Part shown: positions 24,201 to 31,696 of the stretch, piece after piece
Position numbering within the stretch: the stretch's first letter is position 1
Layout: the number at the start of each line of letters is the position of its first letter
Assembly (NCBI GenBank): GCA_002482965.1
Contig: DLGZ01000080.1
Location: forward strand, 73,292-137,291
From: Verrucomicrobiaceae bacterium UBA7681
GTDB lineage: Bacteria; Verrucomicrobiota; Verrucomicrobiia; Verrucomicrobiales; Verrucomicrobiaceae
Reading direction: 5' to 3'
Length of the DNA: 64,000 nucleotides
Notes under the pieces: model-generated
Seen by the model: only the letters and a program-made list of their open reading frames with translations
Told to the model about the DNA's origin: nothing
Databases searched by the model: none
Position numbers and translations under genes: made by a program

Positions 24201-24815
24201 CACCCGCTGCCTCCGCCGCTGCCGGGCCGCCTCTCGCTGGCGCAGATCGTCATACGGCAGGCCGAGCACGCCGGCGAGCAGCTTGAGCAGGGCATTGGAT
24301 CGGCCGTCAGCATGTTCCCGGGCGTCGGCCGCGATGGGTTCGGTTCTTTCCTCTGAGAGATTGCCATCGAGGCCCAAAGAAAACTTCAAGGCATCCGGGA
24401 AGCATTCCTGGTCTGCGGTGAAACCAACCTTGCCTTCAGAGGCATTGGGCTCTCCTTCCACGATCATGGCGAGCACGCGATTTTCGCCCCCCAGTTTTTT
24501 GAAGTTCAAAATTTCCTGATTCACCCACTGGCTGCGAGCGGAATTGGGAGAGCAGATGACGATCAGGTAGCGTGACTGTTCGAGAGCCCGGGTGATCACT
24601 TCGCCGAGATTGACGGCGGTGGGCAACTCCTCCCGGTCTCGAAATACTGGCAGCACGCGCTCCGGTACGGTCTCGCCGCGCTCCGTGGTCCGCCCCACCA
24701 AGGACTTGGGCACACGATAAGTCTCCAGCCCGCGATGCAGCCAGTCTCCCCAGGCCTTGTCACGATGGCTGTAGCTGATAAATGCCCAGTATTTGCGCTG
24801 CGATACGTCGCTCAT
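21231..24815 (-). CDS. TIR domain - transmembrane - beta-propeller protein
   Basis: 1194 residues from the ATG complement at 24813-24815; an earlier in-frame ATG at 24851 only adds a non-conserved leader. Residues 8-125 form a TIR domain: FISYSHRDKAWGDWL, then LIVICSPNSARSQWVNQEIL with the conserved Trp97 and the putative NADase Glu101. A single transmembrane helix (about 206-226) and a charged coiled coil (about 230-262) follow. The remaining 900 residues resemble WD40/YVTN propellers (for example GHQGNASSVLPMADGR and SGARDFAVWNVG). The TIR side should be cytoplasmic and the propeller outside. Role unknown: signalling or defence are both possible. It is transcribed away from the acetylesterase gene. 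Confidence 0.88.
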   Translation of the reverse strand: MSDVSQRKYWAFISYSHRDKAWGDWLHRGLETYRVPKSLVGRTTERGETVPERVLPVFRDREELPTAVNLGEVITRALEQSRYLIVICSPNSARSQWVNQEILNFKKLGGENRVLAMIVEGEPNASEGKVGFTADQECFPDALKFSLGLDGNLSEERTEPIAADAREHADGRSNALLKLLAGVLGLPYDDLRQREAARQRRRQRVLMATVSALALVFGTLAVIALVQKTRADKNAEEARHERAEAVAQKKIAEDHLSEALTQQGRNFLNQSRAAFSAARPTEAHRLATSALQGLSLADGGSRPFFPQDSLDQRAARLLEKTTRGSLCYQQTREPFDVFFTTFAHDADSRRFYGGQKHEVRAYALENNALLWKTEMAGDDMEWLEPTADHQAVIAVGQKTLTLLDAATGKRLQTTSLDARNGRLLGGTMERVVFGFRPDRLQCFAVKDGKALQQKTLPAKLLAWRFTPDGGTLQTFDSSGTLGKVDIETLEHHPLGKVSFPHPELADFSPDGEFIAVTASEGKVMRFTTSDAKPQGTWQDTKKPLARTISLECCNQNEVYVCNEHGWLEKLDASGRTTLQHIPTHFMPLLSVDAPIDQVLMICSDPASIRKTNVLQSTVNGSHTTFAPFGSSLETLLGAARCCHPTGLALFSDDFGKVRVRMLPTGQVIKIDDLSGDDYLADIACSMDGLKLAVLSSRGVLRQYRLDGNDKPLIMHLSQDPKDSMKLQPANRLSFAADNTTIHALTEQGLVKIDMISGTQTVILPKEDVITATMIAPGPVADQLYFGTLQNLLIYNLKTSTFQQSLSYPGIQYFTDARFDADFVYVSAHREGQGVLLVLRRADHSLVAQFDGHQGNASSVLPMADGRVAISGARDFAVWNVGNLRKQQHQVLQGETASSGSYSPAPGGRLQMPDNNYAETVSEIDPLTGRVLRKFSHNNYGEPGPQFMHREFAGQHSKILALSELPDRMHLFERSNFSSLSSFPIGSGVEDIVLPREASWLAVLSEDGACRAYDFKGKINWAIPAPAKKEDVPWRIDVSDDDRLISLQRSNSQSALLIEASTGKPQGELPVINGVRLGKQFWLGKTAAENLTAWRTSDRSKAWSGKNHGVKYLDCILVEAEKLVIAWDGSGVLHYLDLETGQNLFSDPRFPLHPLEIRSGMLGGPAHGTLILNHSLGESYWLRRFGHPPPAWFAQ

Positions 24816-24875
24816 GAGGTTCAGTTTGAGAATGGCTGCGCAGGATATCAAGCTGATATGATCTGCGCAGGCTGA

Positions 24876-24898
24876 TGGTTCGCTGTTTTTACCAGAAA
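24876..24898 (+). promoter_or_regulatory. Copy 3 of shared TGGT-N11-ACCAG element
   Basis: TGGTTCG, six bases, TTACCAGAAA, the most divergent of the five copies but with the same TGGT/ACCA spacing and trailing G-N-A-A. It lies 41 bases before the ATG of the sialate O-acetylesterase gene. Confidence 0.55.
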
Positions 24899-24935
24899 CA
24901 TACCGCTCGTTTTCACGTCATCATGAGGCACCACC

Positions 24936-26495
24936 ATGAGACACCTTTCACTCCTCGCTTTCTTCATGTCTGCCTCTTCCTTGCTGGCGGAAGTGTGTCT
25001 GCCAGCGGTCATTTCAGACCACATGGTGCTCCAGGCAAATGCTCCCGCCGCCATCTGGGGCTGGGCCGACGCAAATGAGGAGGTCAAAGTCGAATTCGAC
25101 GGCCAGACCAAATCCACCAAAGCCGCTGCAGACGGCAAATGGCTGATCAAACTCGACAAACTTCGGCCCAGCGCTCAGCCGCAGACACTCACCGTCTCCG
25201 GCACCAACAAAATCGCCATCCAGGATGTCCTCATCGGCGAAGTCTGGCTCGCCTCCGGCCAGTCAAACATGGAGATGCGCATCAAAGACAAGATGCACGG
25301 CCTGGTGGACAACGCAGACGCTGAAATCGCCGCTGCAAAGCATCCTGAAATTCGCGTCTTCGTGCATGACTCACCCTTTGAAATCTACCAGCAGCCAGTC
25401 CCCGCCGATGAACCCGCCCAAGACCGCGCAGGCTCCTGGCGCGTCTGCTCCCCGGAGACCGTCGGTGACTTCTCCGCCATGGGTTATTTCTTCGCGCGCG
25501 ATCTTCTCGCCGAGATCAAGCAACCCATCGGCATCCTAACCTCCGCCGTCGGCGGCACCCCCATCGAAGCCTGGACCAGCGTCTCCGCACAGCAATCCGC
25601 CCCAGAACTCCAACTCCTTCTCGAAGACTGGAACAAACGCCTCACAGGCTTTGACCCCGAAAGCGCCCAGAAAAAATTCCTCGAAGACAAAGCCGCATGG
25701 CTCAAGACACGCGCTGCCGCTATCAAGGTCAAGCAGCCTGCACCAAAAGCACCACTCCCCTTCAAGAACATCGCCGTGATGAAACCCGGTGGCCTGTTCA
25801 ACAGCATGATCGCACCCTTGATCCCCTACACCATTCGCGGCGTCATCTGGTATCAGGGCGAGCGCAATGCCGCCGGCCCCTTCACCACCTTATACGGCAT
25901 CCAGCTACGCACACTCATCGCTGACTGGCGTGCGCGCTGGGATCATGATTTCCACTTCGCCTACGTACAGCTCCCCGCCGTCAAAGGCGTCCAAAAACTC
26001 CCCTCCGAGCCGAAAGGCTGGGGCGTGGCCGTACGCGATTTACAGCGCCGCACCCTGGGCGTTCCGCACACCAGCATGGCCATCACCATCGACCTCGGCG
26101 GCGAGATCAACGGCCACCCGACCAACAAGGCTGAATACGCCAAGCGTCTCTCCACCATCGTCCTGCACGACGTCTATCAAAAAGCCATCGACCTGCCCAC
26201 CGGCCCCTTGCTCAAAACCGCAACCACCGAAAAAGGCCAGATAGTCCTCACCTTTGATTATACCGATGGATTGAAAGCCAAAAGCGGCGAACTCGAAGGC
26301 TTCGCCATCGCCGGAGCCGATGGCAAATTCGTCTGGGCCAGCGCCAAAATCGAACAGGGCAAAGTGATCGTCTGGAACGACAAAATCACCGAACCCAAGG
26401 CCGTACACTACAGCTTCGCCGGCATGCCCAAAGGCAATCTCGTCAACGCCGCCAATCTACCCGCCTCCCCCTTCCGCACAGACGACTGGAAATAA
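24936..26495 (+). CDS. Secreted sialate O-acetylesterase (SASA family)
   Basis: 519 residues with signal MRHLSLLAFFMSASSLLA. After a beta-rich N-terminal domain comes the SGNH-hydrolase block LASGQSNMEM (Ser110), then FARDLLAEIKQPIGILTSAVGGTP, GVIWYQGERNA and a late His in INGHPTNKAEYAKRL, the usual catalytic arrangement of the family. It removes O-acetyl groups from sialic acids or acetylated plant/algal sugars, allowing sialidases to act. Probably a single-gene unit: a 440-base spacer follows, and it has its own copy of the shared regulatory element. Confidence 0.92.
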   Translation: MRHLSLLAFFMSASSLLAEVCLPAVISDHMVLQANAPAAIWGWADANEEVKVEFDGQTKSTKAAADGKWLIKLDKLRPSAQPQTLTVSGTNKIAIQDVLIGEVWLASGQSNMEMRIKDKMHGLVDNADAEIAAAKHPEIRVFVHDSPFEIYQQPVPADEPAQDRAGSWRVCSPETVGDFSAMGYFFARDLLAEIKQPIGILTSAVGGTPIEAWTSVSAQQSAPELQLLLEDWNKRLTGFDPESAQKKFLEDKAAWLKTRAAAIKVKQPAPKAPLPFKNIAVMKPGGLFNSMIAPLIPYTIRGVIWYQGERNAAGPFTTLYGIQLRTLIADWRARWDHDFHFAYVQLPAVKGVQKLPSEPKGWGVAVRDLQRRTLGVPHTSMAITIDLGGEINGHPTNKAEYAKRLSTIVLHDVYQKAIDLPTGPLLKTATTEKGQIVLTFDYTDGLKAKSGELEGFAIAGADGKFVWASAKIEQGKVIVWNDKITEPKAVHYSFAGMPKGNLVNAANLPASPFRTDDWK

Positions 26496-26512
26496 AGCAA
26501 CACGCATCAATA

Positions 26513-26540
26513 GCACTCGGTTAATGGCACTCGGTTAATG
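26513..26540 (+). repeat. Tandem 14-bp direct repeat
   Basis: GCACTCGGTTAATG occurs twice back to back (26513-26526 and 26527-26540), followed by the partial third unit GCAC. It sits 18 bases after the acetylesterase stop. Function unknown; could be slippage-prone or a binding site. Confidence 0.6.
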
Positions 26541-26936
26541 GCACGCGTCGTGAATGGACCATCGCAAACCCAAAGCCTTAAGGAGCGCGGAATTTATTCC
26601 GCAGCACTCCGCTTGCATCCATGCCTCCGCACTTCTCTTCGTTATCTCCATCAGATAACTTCCGCCGCAAACTCCAGCCACCCCATCGATGGCGGAGCCA
26701 TCATAGCCTTTAGCGAGGGGTTGAGCGAAGCGACACCCCTCGTTCAACGACATACGATTCGCTCTGCGCCACGCATCACGTAGTGATGCCAGCACAAGCG
26801 TTCATTGGCACCCTTCTTCACTTGTGCATGCGTCGCCGTGCACATCAACGCGTCATTTTTCTACGACAACAAAAAGCGCAATTTCCGGCGAGAGCCCCCG
26901 CTGTTCTCCGTTAAAAGGCCTGCCATTTTTCCCCTC
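26541..26936. other. Non-coding spacer with small palindromes
   Basis: No convincing gene. It holds the short palindrome GCGGAATTTATTCCGC at 26587-26602, a phrase-like stretch rich in short inverted repeats (CATCACGTAGTGATG near 26774), and a plus-strand frame (from 26805) that only extends the following sulfatase upstream of its signal peptide. It resembles decayed intergenic repeat material. Confidence 0.4.
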
Positions 26937-28454
26937 ATGAAACGACTTTGTTTGATCCCGCTCCTGCTCATGTCGCTTCCGGCATGGAGCGACACCCCCA
27001 CGCGCAAACCAGACGTCCTCGTCATTCTCGTAGATCAGTGGAGCCCCCGTTACCTGAGCTGGGAAAATCCCCAGGTGCGCACCCCGCATCTCGACCGCAT
27101 CGCCGCCGAAGGCATGGTCTTTGACCGCTGCTACACCACCTCCCCAGTCTGTATGCCCGCCCGCGTCTCACTTCTCACGGGACTCTATCCACACAATGGC
27201 GGCCACGGCATCTGGGGCAATGCTCTGAACTACCACGTCCCACCTGCCGAAGCCACGATGTTTCAAGACATCAAAGCGGCTGGCTACACCACTGCCCAGA
27301 TCGGCAAGACTCACTGGACCTCCGGCCCCAGCCTGCGTCAGACCTTCCCAAAGATCGAAGACTATCACCATGCCCTAGGCCTGGACTACGTCTTCGACGT
27401 CTCCGGCCCACCGGACTCCGCCACAGACCGCAGCCCTTACGGTGCCTACCTGCGCAGTCTGGGAATGCTCGATCAAGTCGCCGAAGACATGCACGAACGC
27501 TACGTGAAATGGGAGTTTGAACCCAAACCAAGCCTCGTGCCGCCAGAACATTATCACGATGTCTTTGTCAGCCGTGAAGCCGCCGACTTCGTCGAGAAAC
27601 AGCCCGCAGATCAACCCCTCTGCATCGTGCTGAGCCTGCACTCGCCCCATCCACCGCTCGACGCTCCCGGAGATTACGCCACGATGTATGAAGCCGGGAA
27701 ACTGACCCTCCCACCCAACGTGCCAGCCACCTTCCGCCGCGAGATGCGCACCATCGGCCATCCCGAAACTCGCGAACTCCTGGCCAACTACCTTGGCAAA
27801 ATTTCACTGGCAGACGACTGCATCGGTCGCGTCGTGGAGGCCTTCCAGAAACGCGGCACCTGGGACCACACCCTAGTCTGCTTCACCGCAGATCATGGCG
27901 AGATGATGGGCGCTCAAGGAATGCTCACCAAAGGCCGCTTCTACGAAGAATCCGCCCGTGTGCCGCTGGTGATCCGCCTGCCCGGCCACGTGAAAACCGG
28001 GCACACCAAAACACCCGTGCAGATGTTCGATGTCTACGCCACCGTCGTCGAAGCCATCGGCGGCACCCTCTCATCCCGCCGTCAGGCCGTCTCATTGCTC
28101 CCCGTGGCCACTGGCAAAGCAACCTCCGTGCGCAAGGTCGCCATCAGCGAGATCGGCTCGCAGGCACCTCTAAACATGATGGCCACGGACGGCCGCTGGA
28201 AATGGTGGGTGGATGACAAGGGAGAGTTTCTTTTCGATCTCGACACCGATCCCTTTGAGATGAGCAACCTCGCCGCTGATCCAGCGCATCTCGCCACCTT
28301 GAACCTCATGCGCGAGGCCATGTTGCTGCAGCTCCGTTCCACACAGACCAATCTCTCCGAAGGCTACAAGTCCAAGGTCAAACGCCTGCGTGAAGCCGAA
28401 GAAAAACAAAGCACGGGCAAAAATAAAAAATCACCAGCCGATAAAATTCCATGA
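26937..28454 (+). CDS. Secreted Cys-type sulfatase
   Basis: 505 residues from the ATG at 26937, giving signal MKRLCLIPLLLMSLPAWS; a longer frame from 26805 would bury it. Alkaline-phosphatase superfamily: VLVILVDQWSP (metal Asp), the formylglycine motif CMPAR with Cys72 in TSPVCMPARVSLLTGLYPHN, IGKTHW, and FTADHGEMMGAQG. The Cys must be converted to formylglycine by a maturase not found here. It desulfates an unknown sulfated glycan or other sulfate ester. Overlaps the next sulfatase gene by 4 bases (ATGA). Confidence 0.93.
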   Translation: MKRLCLIPLLLMSLPAWSDTPTRKPDVLVILVDQWSPRYLSWENPQVRTPHLDRIAAEGMVFDRCYTTSPVCMPARVSLLTGLYPHNGGHGIWGNALNYHVPPAEATMFQDIKAAGYTTAQIGKTHWTSGPSLRQTFPKIEDYHHALGLDYVFDVSGPPDSATDRSPYGAYLRSLGMLDQVAEDMHERYVKWEFEPKPSLVPPEHYHDVFVSREAADFVEKQPADQPLCIVLSLHSPHPPLDAPGDYATMYEAGKLTLPPNVPATFRREMRTIGHPETRELLANYLGKISLADDCIGRVVEAFQKRGTWDHTLVCFTADHGEMMGAQGMLTKGRFYEESARVPLVIRLPGHVKTGHTKTPVQMFDVYATVVEAIGGTLSSRRQAVSLLPVATGKATSVRKVAISEIGSQAPLNMMATDGRWKWWVDDKGEFLFDLDTDPFEMSNLAADPAHLATLNLMREAMLLQLRSTQTNLSEGYKSKVKRLREAEEKQSTGKNKKSPADKIP

Positions 28455-29944
28455 AATCACTCTTCATCCTTCTGCTGGCTTCTTTGGGTACTCTTCACGC
28501 AAAGGAATTCAATGTCCTCTTCATCATGGCAGATGATCTCCGCACCGAACTCGGCTGCTATGGCGCAAAGCACATCAAGTCACCCAACATCGACAAGCTC
28601 GCCGCACGCGGAACCTTGTTCGAGCGCGCCTACTGCCAGGTCGCGGTCTGTAATCCATCGCGTTCCAGCCTGCTCGGCGGTGTGCGTCCCGATACAACCG
28701 GTATCCTCGACAACCAGCACTTCCTGCGTCCGCAACTGCCCGACATCGTGACCTTGCCGCAGCTCTTCAAAAACAACGGCTGGTACTCCATGTCGCTGGG
28801 AAAAATTTTCCATCACAGCGACCGCGAGCCAGGCGACGATCCGCATTCATGGAGCGAGCCCGCATGGTACCACGGCATTCCCTATCAGAGCTGGTTTAGC
28901 AAGGAGGCCAATGATGCCATGAAGAAGTTGAAGAGCTTGCCGGCAGACAAGCGCCCCAAGCTGATTCGCGGCCCCCCATTCGAGGCGTCCAACGAACCGG
29001 ATGAGGTCTACAGCGACGGCATGACAGCAACAAAAGCCATCGAGACCCTGCAACGGCTCAAAGGCATGAAGAAACCCTTCTTTCTCGGCGTCGGATTTCA
29101 AAAGCCGCACCTCCCCTTTACCTGCCCGCAGAAGTATTGGGATCTCTATCCCGCAGACACCATCAAACTTCCAGACAATTACAAGGCTTCGCCCGACGTG
29201 CCCGCCCCGGCGCTGCACAACTGGTATGAACTCCGCTCTTACGGCGGAGTGCCAGCGGCGGGCGCTATCCCGGACGAGATGGCGCTCAATCTCATTCGCG
29301 GCTATCGCGCCTGCACAAGCTTCGTCGATGCCCAAATCGGCCGCGTGCTCGATGAACTGGATCGGCTTGGCCTGCGCGAGAACACCATCGTCGTCCTGCT
29401 TGGTGATCACGGCTATCATCTCGGCGAGAATGGCATCTTCACCAAAATGACGAATTTTGAACTGGGCACGCACGCGCCGCTGATCGTCAGCGCACCGGGG
29501 CAAAAGCCCGGCCAGCGCACACCTGCGCTCGTGGAGTTTGTGGACATCTATCCCACACTGGCAGAACTCTGCGATCTCAAGCTGCCGCAGCATCTCGAAG
29601 GCACCAGCTTTGCCCCGTTGCTCTCCGATCCTGAGCGGACGTGGAAGAAGGCCACCTTCAGCCAGTATCTGCGCCCCGGCAAAGAGAAGTTCATGGGCCG
29701 CTCCGTGCGCACTGACCGCTGGCGCTACACCGAATGGTCAAACATGAAGGATGAAGTCGTCGGAACCGAGCTTTACGACGAACGCACCGATCCGCAGGAA
29801 AATCACAATCTCGCCAAAGACTCCGCGAGCGCAAAGACAGTTGCCGCCATGGCAAAGCAACTGCATGACGGACCAAAGAAGGTGGCTGCAGCAGCAAAGA
29901 CCAAATCAGCGCCGAGCAAGAAGACAATCACAACCTCTCGCTGA
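28451..29944 (+). CDS. Secreted iduronate-2-sulfatase-like sulfatase
   Basis: 497 residues; signal MKSLFILLLASLGTLHA. Motifs: VLFIMADDLRTELGCYG (metal-binding DD), formylglycine motif CNPSR with Cys67 in VAVCNPSRSSLLGG, MSLGKIFHH, FLGVGFQKPHLPF and LLGDHGYHLGENG, the pattern of the IDS-like S1_7-type sulfatases of PVC bacteria. The Lys/Ala-rich C-terminus (KKVAAAAKTK) is a low-complexity tail. Translationally coupled to the preceding sulfatase; the pair probably acts on one sulfated polysaccharide. Confidence 0.93.
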   Translation: MKSLFILLLASLGTLHAKEFNVLFIMADDLRTELGCYGAKHIKSPNIDKLAARGTLFERAYCQVAVCNPSRSSLLGGVRPDTTGILDNQHFLRPQLPDIVTLPQLFKNNGWYSMSLGKIFHHSDREPGDDPHSWSEPAWYHGIPYQSWFSKEANDAMKKLKSLPADKRPKLIRGPPFEASNEPDEVYSDGMTATKAIETLQRLKGMKKPFFLGVGFQKPHLPFTCPQKYWDLYPADTIKLPDNYKASPDVPAPALHNWYELRSYGGVPAAGAIPDEMALNLIRGYRACTSFVDAQIGRVLDELDRLGLRENTIVVLLGDHGYHLGENGIFTKMTNFELGTHAPLIVSAPGQKPGQRTPALVEFVDIYPTLAELCDLKLPQHLEGTSFAPLLSDPERTWKKATFSQYLRPGKEKFMGRSVRTDRWRYTEWSNMKDEVVGTELYDERTDPQENHNLAKDSASAKTVAAMAKQLHDGPKKVAAAAKTKSAPSKKTITTSR

Positions 29945-30023
29945 CTGTGAAAGGCGGCACGGCTCAGGTAAATAAACTCATCGTCCACGAATTGAAATCC
30001 ATCTGGCCAAAGCCCCACGCACC

Positions 30024-31652
30024 ATGATCACCCGCCGGCAGTTCATTCACAGCGCAGGACTGCTCACTGCAGCCGCTAGGCTGCCTGCGGCGGACCCATC
30101 GCGCACGCCACCGCGTGTACTCTACAGCAACGACACAACCAACATCACCTCATGCATCAGCCCCTTTCACAAAGAGCGTGAGCCGTTTCGCAAGGAAATG
30201 CTCGAAGCCACGGTGGATGAAGTCACAGGACTCGTGGACGCGCACATGCTGCAACCCGGCCTCGGCATGGTGCCCATGTGGCCCAGCAAGGTGCTGCCAC
30301 TGGCAGAGCACTACGCCTGGATCAAACAGCGCTACAGCCAGAAGCCCGATCCCTTCGGTCAATTCGTGCTGGATGGCGGTGACATAGTCAAGGTCTTCAT
30401 CGATCGTTGTCGTCAGCGCCAGCAGGCTGCCTTCATCTCATTCCGCATGAACGATGCTCATCACAAGGAGTTCAGCGATCCGAAACCCGGTGACAAACCC
30501 GGCGGTAGCATCGGCATGAGCGTCACGAAACATTACGTCGCGCATCCCGAATATCGTCTCAAACCCGGCTCACTGCGCGGCGCCGATCTTGTACAAAACT
30601 GGGCCGTGCCCGAAGTGCGGGCGCAGAAGTTCGCGCTCATTCGCGAGCTGTGTGAAAACTACGACCTCGACGGCTTGGAGCTCGATTTCCTCCGCACCTA
30701 CAGCTATTTCCGTCTGGAGGAAACGCCGCTGGAACAGCGCCACGCCATCATGACCGGCTTTGTTCGCGAAGTGCGCCAACTGCTCGATCAAACCGCCCGC
30801 AATGGCAATCGTCGCTGGCTCTGTGCCCGCGTGCCCTGCCATCTCCCTGCCTTAGATGTTCTCGGCCTCGATTTAAAATCACTCGTCGCCGCCGGACTCG
30901 ACATGGTAAACGCCTCCGAGCACTACTTCACCACACAGCAGCACGATCTCGCCACGATTCGCACACAGACTCAAGGAGCCACCCTCTACTTCGAACTCTG
31001 CCACACCATCTGGAAAGGCGACAAAGTCACCACGGGCTACGACGTTTTCCCCTTCCGTCGCGCCACACCCGAGCACCTCCACACCGCTGCACACCTCGCC
31101 TACGCACGCGGTGCAGACGGCATCAGCCTCTTCAATTTCCCCTACTATCGCCAGCACGGTCAGGGCGAAGGCCGCGGCGTTTTTGGCGAGCCCCCCTTCG
31201 AAGCACTCAAAGCCCTGCGTGATCCCAAAGCCCTCGCCCAAGCACCCCAGCACTGGTTCATCGCCCAAGGCTGGCGTGCCCCCGCCATGAAGCCATTGCC
31301 CGTGCCGCGCAAGATCGAGGCTGGCAAGCCCGCGAAGTTCAACTTCGACCTCGCCCCACCCACAGGAGGCTGGCAGCGGGATGCCCGCATCCGCATTCAA
31401 ACCGACAAGCCGCTAGGGAGTGACGAATGGACCGCCACATTCAACGGCGAGCCGCTTTCAGCTACCATCGACGTCTCCGAGCCTTTCCCCGTGCCCTACC
31501 CATCGTTGCTTGGCAAGCCTGCCGAACTCCGCGCATGGATCATCCCCTCCGCCCTGCTGCACCCCGGAAAAAACAGCCTTGAGGTCACACTCAAATCAGG
31601 AGAACCGCCGTCGGTCATCTTCGTCGATCTCGCCTCTGGTCAGGCCGTTTGA
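30024..31652 (+). CDS. Tat-exported TIM-barrel protein, glycosyl-hydrolase-like, uncharacterised
   Basis: 542 residues beginning MITRRQFIHSAGLLTAAARL, a twin-arginine (Tat) signal. The central part reads like a family-10-like glycosidase barrel: CENYDLDGLELDFLRTYSYF with acidic residues at a strand end, then DMVNASEHYFT and GADGISLFNFPYY. The C-terminal 130 residues look like a beta-sandwich (RIRIQTDKPLGSDEWTATF). I do not recognise a characterised enzyme. Tat export suggests it folds in the cytoplasm or binds a cofactor. It follows two sulfatases (79-base gap) and precedes an FAD oxidoreductase. Copy 4 of the shared element overlaps its stop codon. Confidence 0.75.
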   Translation: MITRRQFIHSAGLLTAAARLPAADPSRTPPRVLYSNDTTNITSCISPFHKEREPFRKEMLEATVDEVTGLVDAHMLQPGLGMVPMWPSKVLPLAEHYAWIKQRYSQKPDPFGQFVLDGGDIVKVFIDRCRQRQQAAFISFRMNDAHHKEFSDPKPGDKPGGSIGMSVTKHYVAHPEYRLKPGSLRGADLVQNWAVPEVRAQKFALIRELCENYDLDGLELDFLRTYSYFRLEETPLEQRHAIMTGFVREVRQLLDQTARNGNRRWLCARVPCHLPALDVLGLDLKSLVAAGLDMVNASEHYFTTQQHDLATIRTQTQGATLYFELCHTIWKGDKVTTGYDVFPFRRATPEHLHTAAHLAYARGADGISLFNFPYYRQHGQGEGRGVFGEPPFEALKALRDPKALAQAPQHWFIAQGWRAPAMKPLPVPRKIEAGKPAKFNFDLAPPTGGWQRDARIRIQTDKPLGSDEWTATFNGEPLSATIDVSEPFPVPYPSLLGKPAELRAWIIPSALLHPGKNSLEVTLKSGEPPSVIFVDLASGQAV

Positions 31653-31659
31653 CCAGCAA
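31637..31659 (+). promoter_or_regulatory. Copy 4 of shared TGGT-N11-ACCAG element
   Basis: TGGTCAG, six bases, TGACCAGCAA; perfect TGGTCA / TGACCA dyad. It overlaps the stop codon of the preceding gene (TGA at 31650-31652) and lies 37 bases before the ATG at 31697 of the FAD oxidoreductase, showing the element is kept even where it must be embedded in coding sequence. Confidence 0.7.
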
Positions 31660-31696
31660 GGCCGGTGATTTCACTTCGTCTATTTTCATCCAACCC

